Assembly (NCBI RefSeq): GCF_014651015.1
Contig: NZ_BMWB01000001.1
Location: forward strand, 594,137 to 658,136
From: Streptomyces xantholiticus
Lineage (GTDB): Bacteria; Actinomycetota; Actinomycetes; Streptomycetales; Streptomycetaceae
DNA: 64,000 nt
Direction: 5' to 3'
The position numbers were made by a program, and so were the translations under genes. The notes under the pieces are model-generated. The model was not told the origin of the DNA, ran no database searches, and saw only the letters and a list, made by a program, of their open reading frames with translations. Below, one piece after another: positions 8,420 to 16,288 of this stretch; positions within the stretch are counted from its first letter, which is position 1; each line of letters opens with the position of its first letter.

Positions 8420-9496
8420 ACCGCTCCGATCGAAGGGACGGGAGCCAGGCCCTGTCCGGGCCGCCCGCGCCGCTCTGCTGTTGCCGCGAGCGTACGGTGT
8501 GCCGCCTGCTCGGCCGCGAGGACCTGCTGTTCCGCAAGGTCGCGTTGCCACCATTCGCCGACCGCGGCGTCATGCGCCTCGCGCGGTTCCACGAATGCGG
8601 CGGCCAGTCGGCGCCCGGCGTCATGGGGGGCGGCCGGTGCGGCCGCCGGGTCGGCGAGCGTGCGCTCGGCGTCGGCCCGCAGCCGCTCGGTGGCGGCGAG
8701 GGCCCGCTCGACGCGGCCCGCCGCCCTGCGGTTGGTGACGGCGATCGCGGCGAGCAGTCCCACAACGGCCCCGATGATGCGCTGCAGGGACCTGTTCCAG
8801 CTGAGGGTGACGCTGACCGGGAAGACCGACGGTGCGGTGACGACGGCCCAGTACGGCCGGTCGACGTCCAGTGCGACGGCGGGTAGCCGGCGAGCGCGCA
8901 GCCGATGAGGGTGCGGCCCGCGATGGGCATGTGCGGCGAGCCGGACGCCAGCTGCGCAGCAGCGTCCGCGTGCCGCGCGGCGGCGCTCCCGAAGGAGGTA
9001 CCGCTCGGCCTCGAGCCCGGCCGGTTCGCCGGTCTCGCCGGGCGCGGCCGGCGAGACCCGCGCCGCTCGGGGCCTTCCCGCCTCAGGGCGGGGCCCACGG
9101 TGACCAGCCACGAGACGGCACCGGCGCCCAGGGCGAGGGTGAGGTGGCGGGGGACCTCGGGGAGCCGCTGGGGGGGGCGAAGAGGGCGGCCGTGGCGACG
9201 AAGGTGAAGATCACGTTGCCGGGCGGGCCGATCCGGCCGGCGTCGCAGAGCGCCTTCTGGACGGCCGCGAGCAGTGCGGCGACGGAGAGTACCGCGATGG
9301 AGTCGGTGAGTGAGGCAACGACCAGGGACACGGCGAGGCCCGCGACCATGCCTAGCACCACCCGGGCGACGGTCCTGGCGCGGCGGGCGTAAGGGTCGGC
9401 ACCGCGTACGGGGCGCTGCGCGAGGCGGCGCTGATGGGGGCCGCGCTGCTGTCGGACGACGACCGGGCGCTGGTGCGCAAGACGGTCGCGGCCCAC
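8416..9496 (-). pseudogene. Frameshifted FUSC-family (aromatic acid exporter type) membrane protein
   Basis: The protein can be followed through three frames. About 9380-9167 encodes TVARVVLGMVAGLAVSLVV and a second hydrophobic helix ending at FAPPSG. About 9160-8900, in a second frame, encodes EVPRHLTLALGAGAVSWLVT and later SPHMPIAGRTLIGCALAGY. About 8890-8416, in a third frame, encodes DVDRPYWAVVTAPSVF, another membrane helix and a long helical cytoplasmic tail. This order of helices matches FUSC/YccS-type exporters. At least two frameshifts break the gene, although the hydrophobic pattern is well kept, so the damage looks recent. Sequencing error is an alternative for one of the shifts. 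The stop overlaps the MarR start. Confidence 0.65.
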
Positions 9497-9609
9497 GACG
9501 GCGTCGACCGCCCTGCCCTGTCCACCGACTGGCTGCCCGCCCGCGAGGACCGGCCGGGTGCCCGGCCGGGTGCCCGGCGGGCGCTCCTCGCGACGCTAGC
9601 GCGGCGGCG

Positions 9610-9878
9610 ATGTCCTCGCTCGCCGACCCTGACCGGACCGGAAAGGTCCTCGAAGCGGCTGGGTTCGAGGACATCCGCATCACCGGGTCGAGGCGGCCAC
9701 ATGCTGGGGCCGGGACGCCGCCGACGCCGTCGACTTCTATGTGTCGCGCCAATCCGGCGCCGAGGTCACGGAGCCGGCCAGGGCCGCGATGCGGGACGCG
9801 CTGCGGGCCTACGAGACGGAACGAGGCGTCATGTTGGCCGCCGGGGTGTGGGGGGTCACTGCCCGCCGGGCACGCTGA
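9610..9878 (+). pseudogene. C-terminal remnant of a class I SAM-dependent methyltransferase-like gene
   Basis: An open frame from about 9610 gives SSLADPDRTGKVLEAAGFED, which resembles the late strand-helix segment of streptomycete methyltransferases. A shift in frame then gives GRDAADAVDFYVSRQSGAEV and a helical end that stops with TGA at 9876-9878. No SAM-binding motif is found upstream, so the N-terminal half is missing. The stop lies inside the 3' end of the convergent TetR gene. The family assignment rests on general resemblance and is moderate. Confidence 0.45.
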
Positions 9879-10458
9879 GCGCCTCGGGGCCGACGGCGCC
9901 GCGCGCGAGCAGCAGCAGCGCGTCCACCAGGTCCTCCGCCGGCGCGCCGGTGGCGAGCCTGCGCAGCTGAAGGCCCATCACCAGCGCTACCGTCGTCGCG
10001 GCGAGCCGCTCCGCGTCCGGAACACCGAGGCCGGTCAGGATCTGCGCGGCGAGCCGGTCGTACGCGGCGAACGCCTCCGCGGCCGCCTCCCGCAGCCGTT
10101 CGTCGCGGCCCGCCTCGACGTACAGCTCGAACGTCGCGATGTGCCCGCTGTCGAAGCCGGTGCCGCCCGCCACCTGGCCGGCGAGTGCCGCTGCGCCCGC
10201 GATGTCGATCCCCTCGCTGCGGCACCCGTCGGCCAGTTCCGTGAAGCGGCGCGTCTCGTCGCGGACGAAGTGCAGCAGGCTCTCGCGCAGCAGTTCATGC
10301 TGCGTCTCGAAGTGGTAGGTGACGGACCCGAGGGAGACACCCGCCTCCTTGGCTATCCGCCGGTTGGTCACAGCGGCCACCCCGTCCCTGCCGATGATGT
10401 GCAGGACGGCTTCGATGATGCGCTGCCTGGTGGGCGCGGAACGGGCGGCAGTGGACAT
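9856..10458 (-). CDS. TetR-family regulator of the amidase/dehydrogenase divergon
   Basis: The protein is about 200 residues. The N-terminal HTH is classic TetR: TRQRIIEAVLHIIGRDG, then VTNRRIAKEAGVSLGSVTYH. A helical ligand/dimer domain follows. ATG 10458 was chosen because AGGG lies just upstream and the preceding in-frame codons extend into the amidase end. The gene starts four bases after the amidase stop, so the two are co-transcribed. An 18-bp perfect palindrome (11913-11930) between the amidase and the divergent dehydrogenase is the obvious operator. I infer autoregulation and control of both flanking genes. Confidence 0.85.
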   Translation of the reverse strand: MSTAARSAPTRQRIIEAVLHIIGRDGVAAVTNRRIAKEAGVSLGSVTYHFETQHELLRESLLHFVRDETRRFTELADGCRSEGIDIAGAAALAGQVAGGTGFDSGHIATFELYVEAGRDERLREAAAEAFAAYDRLAAQILTGLGVPDAERLAATTVALVMGLQLRRLATGAPAEDLVDALLLLARGAVGPEALSVPGGQ

Positions 10459-10462
10459 GGCC

Positions 10463-11893
10463 CTATTGTCCCAGAGCAACGCCTCCGCTGGTCACAGGGG
10501 TGGGCGGGCGCTTCTCGTACCACCGCAGCTCCGCCTCCAGCTGGGCGGCGAGGGAGATGAGCCGTTCCTCCGCCCCTGCCGGGCCGAGGAGTTGGGCGCC
10601 GACCGGCAGTCCGTCCCGGGTGAGCCCTGCCGGGACGCCTACGCCGGGCCAGCCGAGGACGTTCCACGGCCAGGCGTACGGGCAGGCGGCGGCGATACCG
10701 ATGTCGGTGCGCCGGGCGGACAGGCCGTCGAAGGCGCCGACCCGCGGGGGCGGGGTGGCCGTGCTGGGCGTGAGCAGGACGTCGTACCGGTCGAAGAAGC
10801 CGCCGAGCCTGCGGTGCTGCGCAGCTTCCCGGGCGCGTGCGGCGCGTACGACACGGCCACCGAGCCGGTGGCCGGAACGGGTGGCGGACCGGGTGCGCGG
10901 GTCGAGGAGCGCCGGGTCGGGGTGGCGGTCGGCGTACTCGGCGATGCCGTTCGCGGCGCGGGGCAGGAAGCTCAGGCCGATCAAACCGTAGCGGGGGCGG
11001 GCCTCTTCGACGTCGTGCCCGAGCCCCGCCAGGGTCTGTGCGAGTGCGGTGACCGCCTGGCGCACCTCGGGGTGGAGGCGGGCGCCGGTGAGGGTGAGCG
11101 GCGGGCGCAGGGCGACCGCGATGCGCAGCCGGCCCGGTTCGCGGCGGGCGGCGGCCGAGGCGTCGATCGCGTCCGGGTGGTACGGCTCGTCGGGGTGGGC
11201 ACCGGACGCGGCGTCGAGAAGCAGGGCGGCGTCGGCGACGGTCCGTGCCAGGGGACCGTTGACGGTGAGGCCCTGGAAGCAGTCGGTGTAGGGGTGGACG
11301 GATACCCGGCCGCGCTGGGGCTTGATGCCGACGAGGTGGGTCCACGCGGCGGGGATGCGGATGGACCCGGCGCCGTCGGAGCCAAGGGCTGCCGGGACGA
11401 GGCCCGCCGCGACGGCGGCCGCGGAGCCGCCGGAGGAGCCGCCGGGGGTGTGGGCGGTGGACCAGGGGTTGCGGGTGGCTCCGAAGGCGGGGCCCTCGGT
11501 GAAGGGCCATTGGCCGAGTTCGCAGGAGTTGGTCTTGCCGACGATGACGGCTCCGGCGGCCCGTAGCCTGCGCACGGCCTCGCCGTCGGCCGTGGCCGGC
11601 GCAATCTCGCCCGGACAGCCGAAGTAGGTGGGCACGCCCGCCACATCGGTGTCGTCCTTGACGGCGATCGGCACACCGAGCAGCGGCAGCCTCTCCCCCG
11701 CCGCGTATCGCCGGTCCGCGTCCCGCGCCTCTTCGAGGGCCCGTTCGCCGCGGACCGTGCGGAAGGCGTTGACGGTGCCCTGACTTGCCTCGATACGGGT
11801 GAGAGCACCCGCGACGAGCGCCTCGGACGTCGTCTCGCCTGCCGCCAACGCCCTGGTGTGTTCGGCCAGTCCGCCGAATGGATCTGTGGACAC
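10463..11893 (-). CDS. Amidase signature family enzyme
   Basis: This 476-residue cytoplasmic amidohydrolase has the amidase signature Ser-Ser-Lys triad: Lys in GVPIAVKDDTDVAG (about 78), the cis-Ser in TPGGSSGGSAAAVAAGLVPA (about 150), and the nucleophile Ser in GSDGAGSIRIPA (about 175). The family hydrolyses amides, nitrile-derived amides, or Glu-tRNA (GatA). The absence of gatB/gatC, and the pairing with TetR and a dehydrogenase, point to catabolism or detoxification of a small amide. The GTG start at 11893 has GGGAGG ten bases upstream. It is the first gene of the amidase-TetR operon. Confidence 0.85.
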   Translation of the reverse strand: MSTDPFGGLAEHTRALAAGETTSEALVAGALTRIEASQGTVNAFRTVRGERALEEARDADRRYAAGERLPLLGVPIAVKDDTDVAGVPTYFGCPGEIAPATADGEAVRRLRAAGAVIVGKTNSCELGQWPFTEGPAFGATRNPWSTAHTPGGSSGGSAAAVAAGLVPAALGSDGAGSIRIPAAWTHLVGIKPQRGRVSVHPYTDCFQGLTVNGPLARTVADAALLLDAASGAHPDEPYHPDAIDASAAARREPGRLRIAVALRPPLTLTGARLHPEVRQAVTALAQTLAGLGHDVEEARPRYGLIGLSFLPRAANGIAEYADRHPDPALLDPRTRSATRSGHRLGGRVVRAARAREAAQHRRLGGFFDRYDVLLTPSTATPPPRVGAFDGLSARRTDIGIAAACPYAWPWNVLGWPGVGVPAGLTRDGLPVGAQLLGPAGAEERLISLAAQLEAELRWYEKRPPTPVTSGGVALGQ

Positions 11894-11912
11894 GCTGCAC
11901 CCGCCTCCCTAT

Positions 11913-11930
11913 TGTTCGTTCGAACGAACA
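11913..11930. promoter_or_regulatory. 18-bp perfect palindrome, likely TetR operator
   Basis: The sequence TGTTCGTTCGAACGAACA is fully self-complementary and sits in the 55-base gap between the divergent amidase (start 11893) and dehydrogenase (start 11949). Its length and half-site form (GTTCG repeated) are typical of TetR-family operators, and the TetR gene is the second gene of one flanking operon. The site is close enough to both starts to block both promoters. Confidence 0.7.
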
Positions 11931-11948
11931 GAACTGGAGGGTAACCAG

Positions 11949-12740
11949 ATGCGGATCACCGGAGCAACCGTTCTGCTCACCGGGGTGACCGGCGGTATCG
12001 GTGGCGCGCTCGCCGCCGAACTGGCCGCTCGCAAAGCGAAGTTGATCGTCAGCGGCCGACGTGCCGATGCCCTCGAACCGCTCGCCGAGCGCTACGGCGC
12101 CCGCGCGGTGGTCGCCGATCTGGCCGATCCGGCCGATGTGGAGCGGCTCGCGAGCGAGGCAGCGGGGGCGGACATCCTCGTCGCCAACGCGGCACTGCCT
12201 TCCAGCGGCGACCTGCTGGACTACAGCCCGGAACAGATCGACCGCGCCTTCGCCGTCAACCTCCGCGCCCCCGCCATGCTCGCCCGGCTGCTCGGGCCGG
12301 CCATGGTCGAAGCGGGGAGCGGGCACCTCGCCTTCGTCGGCTCGATCTCCGGCAAGACAGCGACCAGGTCGGCGTCGCTCTACAGCGGGACCAAGTTCGG
12401 TCTGCGCGGCTTCGCGCTGGGACTGCGCCAAGACCTTCATGGCTCGGGTGTCGGTGTGTCGATCGTCCAGCCCGGTTTCGTACGGGACGTGGGCATGTTC
12501 GCCGTGACCGGGGCGAAGCCCCCGGCGGGCATGCGGACGGTGTCGCCGCGGCAGGTCGTCGCGGGAGTGGTCCGGGCGGTGGAACACGATGTCGCCGAGG
12601 TCAATGTGGCGCCGCTGGAGTTGCGGCTGCTCAGCGCGATCGCCGGCCAGTTCCCGGGCTTCGCCGAGCGGGTCCAGCGCGGTGGCGCCGGCGACCGCAC
12701 CCTGCGCCAACTGGTGGCCGCCCAGCGCGACCGCCGCTGA
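11949..12740 (+). CDS. Short-chain dehydrogenase/reductase
   Basis: This 263-residue classical SDR has the cofactor motif TGVTGGIGGALA near residues 10-21, NAALPSS for the central strand, and the catalytic SISGKTATRSASLYSGTK with Ser...Tyr-x3-Lys. The Arg after the second strand (SGRRADAL) suggests NADP(H). GGAGG eight bases before the ATG supports the start. It diverges from the amidase-TetR operon across the palindrome, so TetR probably controls it. The substrate is unknown. Confidence 0.85.
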   Translation: MRITGATVLLTGVTGGIGGALAAELAARKAKLIVSGRRADALEPLAERYGARAVVADLADPADVERLASEAAGADILVANAALPSSGDLLDYSPEQIDRAFAVNLRAPAMLARLLGPAMVEAGSGHLAFVGSISGKTATRSASLYSGTKFGLRGFALGLRQDLHGSGVGVSIVQPGFVRDVGMFAVTGAKPPAGMRTVSPRQVVAGVVRAVEHDVAEVNVAPLELRLLSAIAGQFPGFAERVQRGGAGDRTLRQLVAAQRDRR

Positions 12741-12802
12741 CGCGGCGTTGTCGGTGGGCGCTGTTACGGTCTGCCTCGCAGACGCCGCGAGGGGAGGTGA
12801 CC

Positions 12803-13753
12803 GTGCAGCAGGCCCGTCGGGCAGCACTGGACCATGTGCTGCGGCTGATCGCCGACGCGCCCTGGAGCAGCGGTCTGGTCCTGCGTGGCTCGATGACGCT
12901 GACGGCATGGCTGGGGGCGGCGGCCCGCGAGCCGGGCGACCTGGACTTCGTCGTACTGGAGCCGGGCGAGTCCTCGACGGTGGACCGGCTCGCCCCGTTC
13001 CCGTACGTCGACCTTCTCCGAGACGTCCAGCAATGGCCGGAGGCGGCGGACGGCGCTGCGGAGCCCGAACTATGGCTTCCCGAGGGTGAGTTCGGCACAT
13101 ACGGCACCCGGCCGCGGCTGCCCCCCGAGGGGCTCCGCTGGATGGACGCCGACGACTTCGAGTGCGAGTCGCCGTCCACAGGGCTGTACGAGACGGTGGC
13201 GGCCGACCCGCATGCGGGCGGCGGGGTCGTCCTCGACGCCGGGGGCATCCGCGAGGTCGGCACCTGGATGTACCGGGTCTACGAGACTCCCGGTGTCCGC
13301 CTCACGGTGCCGTACCGGACGGCCGACGGCGAGGCCGGCGAGATCCAGCTGGACTTCGCGAGCGACGAGACCCTGCCCGAGGCACCCGTATGGACGGCCG
13401 TCCCGCGCGGCGACGGCGGGCCGCCGACCGTCTGGGCGACCGCGAGCGCGGGTCTCTCGCTCGCCTGGAAACTGTTGTGGCTGTGCAGCGACGGCGTCGC
13501 CCGGGGCAAGGACCTGTACGACGCCGTGCTGCTGGCGGAATCGCCCCGCACACGGCTCGGGCCGCGGCTGCTGCGGACCGTGCTGGGCGAACACACGGCG
13601 GATTTCGGGCCGCTGCTCCTGCGGTCCCTGCTCGTGGACCGGGACGCCTTCCGTGCGGCGTACCCGGCCGTCGAGGGCGACGCCGAGCACTGGTGCGAGC
13701 GCCTGGCCACGGCCCTCACTCCGCTGTGCGCGGCCCTTCGCCGATCCGCATGA
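12803..13753 (+). CDS. AbiEii/AbiGii-like nucleotidyltransferase
   Basis: This protein of about 316 residues has the nucleotidyltransferase pattern of the AbiEii/AbiGii toxin family: LRGSMTLTAWL, then GDLDFVV with the metal-binding Asp-x-Asp, and later IQLDFASDE for the third acidic residue. Family toxins modify tRNA or other RNA and are normally paired with an AbiEi antitoxin upstream. No such gene is here; the upstream neighbour is a dehydrogenase 60 bases away. It may be a solitary or housekeeping relative. I prefer GTG 12803, because GGGGAGG lies five bases before it, over GTG 12797, which overlaps that site. The 3' end overlaps the transporter gene by 38 bases. Confidence 0.7.
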   Translation: MQQARRAALDHVLRLIADAPWSSGLVLRGSMTLTAWLGAAAREPGDLDFVVLEPGESSTVDRLAPFPYVDLLRDVQQWPEAADGAAEPELWLPEGEFGTYGTRPRLPPEGLRWMDADDFECESPSTGLYETVAADPHAGGGVVLDAGGIREVGTWMYRVYETPGVRLTVPYRTADGEAGEIQLDFASDETLPEAPVWTAVPRGDGGPPTVWATASAGLSLAWKLLWLCSDGVARGKDLYDAVLLAESPRTRLGPRLLRTVLGEHTADFGPLLLRSLLVDRDAFRAAYPAVEGDAEHWCERLATALTPLCAALRRSA

Positions 13754-15248
13754 GCGCCACGTACAGCACCAGCGACGCGGCGAGGCCCACCGCCCAGCCG
13801 TAGTCGGCAAGGGGCTCGAGGAAGGGGATCAGTCCGTCCTCGGGGAACGGGCCTTTGCCCGGAGCCGAGTGGGAGCCGCCCACCGCGAGCACCCCGCCGA
13901 CCAGGAAGGCTGCGACGGCGCGCAGGTTCCAGCCGGAGGTGTACCAGTAGGCGCCGCCGGGTGTGTAGAGGGCCGGCAGGTCGAGGACGGTACGGCGCAG
14001 GAGCCAGTAGTCGGCGATGAGGATGCCGGCGACGGTGCCGAGCAGCCCGCCGACCAGGCCGAGCCAGGTGAAGATGTACAGCTCCGGGGTCTCGGTCAGC
14101 TTCCACGGCATGATCAGCACCCCGACGACTCCGGTGATCAGCGCGCCGGTACGGAAGTTGATGAAACTGGGCGCCAGGTTCGCCAGGTCGTACGCGGGTG
14201 AGACGACGTTCGCCGCGATGTTCACCGAGATCGTCGCGATCAGCACCGTCACCAGCGCGAAGAGCAGCCCGAAGACGTTGTCGGTCTTGGCGGCGAGTGC
14301 GACCGGGTCCCACACTGCGGCGCCGTACACGGTCTGCGAGCCGGAGGTCACGAACACGGACAGCAGGGCGAACAGGGTCATCGTGGTGGGCAGGCCGAGG
14401 GACTGGCCCCAGATCTGGGCGCGTTGGCCGGCACCGAAGCGGGTGAAGTCGGGGATGTTCAGCGAGAGGGTGGCCCAGAAGGCGATCATCCCCATCAGGG
14501 ACGGGAAGAAGACCGGCCAGAAGTCGGCATCCCAGCCGAGCTGCGACGGCTGGTCGAGCAGCGGTCCGGGACCGCCCGCCTTCGCGGTGATCCACACCAG
14601 CAGCACCAGCGCGCCGACGATGACGAACGGCGCGGCCCAGTTCTCGAACCGGCGCAGTGTCTCCATCCCACGGTAAATGATGGCGAGTTCGAGTACCCAG
14701 AAGAGGACGAAACAGACCCACAGCGTCCATGGCTGCCCGCCGATCTTCGCCGCCTCCGCCCAGCCGCCGAAGATCTTGCCGAGCAGGACGAAGATGCCCT
14801 GGCCGCCGATCCATGTCTGGATGCCGAACCAGGCGCAGGCCACCCCCGCCCGGATCATCGCCGGCAGGTTGGCGCCGCGCAGACCGAACGAGGCGCGGGC
14901 GAGGACCGGGAAGGGGATGCCGTACTTGGGGCCCGCGTGGCCGGTGAGCAGCATCGGCAGCAGCACGATGACGTTGGCGAGGGCGATGGTGAGCACGGCC
15001 TGTTTCCAGTCCATGCCGAGCGCGACGAGACCGGAGGCGAGCAGCCAGGAAGGGATGTTGTGGGCCATGCCGACCCACAGGGCGGCGAAGTTGTACGTGG
15101 TCCAGCGGCGGTGGGCGACGGGCACGGGCAGCAGGTCGTCGTTGACGAACCGGTTGCCGGTGAGGTCGGTGCCGGGCGGGAGTTCGACGCGTCCCGCCGG
15201 GTCGGAGAGGGGTCCTTGCGAGGGTACGGGCGGGACGGTCGCGGTCAT
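13716..15248 (-). CDS. NCS1-family nucleobase/hydantoin:cation symporter
   Basis: This protein of about 510 residues has roughly twelve hydrophobic helices. It shows NCS1 hallmarks: NDDLLPVPVAHRRWTTYNFA at the start of the core, WVGMAHNIPSWLLASGLVA in helix 1, KYGIPFPVLARASFG, and ISVNIAANVVSPAYDLANL near helix 8. The family imports uracil, allantoin, cytosine, thiamine precursors or hydantoins with H+ or Na+. It is the last gene of the pyrimidine-catabolic operon, so uracil/thymine or a hydantoin is the likely cargo. ATG 15248 begins 26 bases after the LLM gene stop. Confidence 0.88.
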   Translation of the reverse strand: MTATVPPVPSQGPLSDPAGRVELPPGTDLTGNRFVNDDLLPVPVAHRRWTTYNFAALWVGMAHNIPSWLLASGLVALGMDWKQAVLTIALANVIVLLPMLLTGHAGPKYGIPFPVLARASFGLRGANLPAMIRAGVACAWFGIQTWIGGQGIFVLLGKIFGGWAEAAKIGGQPWTLWVCFVLFWVLELAIIYRGMETLRRFENWAAPFVIVGALVLLVWITAKAGGPGPLLDQPSQLGWDADFWPVFFPSLMGMIAFWATLSLNIPDFTRFGAGQRAQIWGQSLGLPTTMTLFALLSVFVTSGSQTVYGAAVWDPVALAAKTDNVFGLLFALVTVLIATISVNIAANVVSPAYDLANLAPSFINFRTGALITGVVGVLIMPWKLTETPELYIFTWLGLVGGLLGTVAGILIADYWLLRRTVLDLPALYTPGGAYWYTSGWNLRAVAAFLVGGVLAVGGSHSAPGKGPFPEDGLIPFLEPLADYGWAVGLAASLVLYVALMRIGEGPRTAE

Positions 15249-15274
15249 GGGCTTGACCCTTCGGCAGGGACCGG

Positions 15275-16276
15275 TCAGCTGTCGAGTGCCGGGATGATCT
15301 CCGCGCCGTACGCGTCGATCGTCGTTTCCTTCGCGTCGTGCATGTTGTAGACGGCGAACTGGTCGACGCCCAGGTCGCGCAGTGCCCGGAGCTTTTCGAT
15401 GTGCGCCTGGGGCGGCCCGAGCAGACAGAACCGGTCGACGATCTCGTCGGGGACGAAGTCCGTGGACGGGTTCCCGGCGCGGCCGTGGTGGCTGTAGTCG
15501 TAGCCGTGCCGCTCCTTGATGTACGCGGTCAACGCCTCCGGGACCATGCCGGAGTGTTCGCCGTAGCGGGAGACCAAGTCCGCGACATGGTTGCCGACCA
15601 TCCCGCCGAACCAGCGGCACTGTTCGCGGGCGTGGTCCAGGTCGTCGCCCACGTACGCGGGTGCGGCGACGCAGATGGTGACCGACGCCGGGTCGCGTCC
15701 CGCCTCCGCGGCCGCGTCACGAACGGCCTTGACCATCCACTCCGTCAGATACAGGTCGGCGAGCTGGAGGATGAACCCGTCGGCCTTCTGCCCGGCGAGG
15801 GCGAGCGCCTTCGGCCCGTATGCGGCCATCCACACCGGCAGTCGGCCCTCCTTGATCCAGGGGATCCGGACCGGGTTGCCGTCGACGAGCGCCTCGCGAC
15901 CCTCGGCGAGGTCACGGATGACGTCGATGGCCTCGCCCAGCCTGGCAAGGGTGTTCGGCTTGCGGCCCGCGACGCGCATTGCGGAGTCGCCGCGGCCGAT
16001 GCCGCAGACGGTCCGGTTGCCGTACATGTCGTTGAGGGTCGCGAAGGTGGAGGCGGTGACCTCCCAGGTCCTGGTTCCCGGGTTGGTGACCATCGAGCCG
16101 ACGTGCAGCTTGGTGGTGTGTTCGAGGATGCGGCTGTAGATGACGAAGGGTTCCTGCCAGAGCACGGCGGAGTCGAACGTCCAGCCGTAGCGGAAGCCGT
16201 TGCGTTCCGCGCGCCGCATCAGTCCGACGACCGCGGATGCGGGCGGATCGGTCTGCAGGACGAGTCCGAAGTCCAC
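15275..16276 (-). CDS. LLM-class F420-dependent oxidoreductase (TIGR03842-like)
   Basis: This 333-residue TIM-barrel protein belongs to the luciferase-like monooxygenase superfamily. It opens with MDFGLVLQTDPPA and carries AERNGFRYGWTFDS, VGSMVTNPGTR, and CGIGRGDSAMRVAGRKP. These match the F420-dependent group related to methylene-tetrahydromethanopterin reductase. It lies between hydantoinase/dihydropyrimidinase and the NCS1 transporter, 12 and 26 bases from its neighbours, so it belongs to the same pathway. No flavin dihydropyrimidine dehydrogenase is in the window. I infer that this enzyme may do a redox step on a pyrimidine or hydantoin with F420, which is untested. GTG start with GAAAGG upstream. 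Confidence 0.82.
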   Translation of the reverse strand: MDFGLVLQTDPPASAVVGLMRRAERNGFRYGWTFDSAVLWQEPFVIYSRILEHTTKLHVGSMVTNPGTRTWEVTASTFATLNDMYGNRTVCGIGRGDSAMRVAGRKPNTLARLGEAIDVIRDLAEGREALVDGNPVRIPWIKEGRLPVWMAAYGPKALALAGQKADGFILQLADLYLTEWMVKAVRDAAAEAGRDPASVTICVAAPAYVGDDLDHAREQCRWFGGMVGNHVADLVSRYGEHSGMVPEALTAYIKERHGYDYSHHGRAGNPSTDFVPDEIVDRFCLLGPPQAHIEKLRALRDLGVDQFAVYNMHDAKETTIDAYGAEIIPALDS

Positions 16277-16288
16277 GGCGGGGCCTTT

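Noticed and set aside
10368..13100. Long minus-strand frame crossing TetR, amidase and the divergent dehydrogenase
   Set aside because: It overlaps three well-supported genes in other frames and has no coherent domain.
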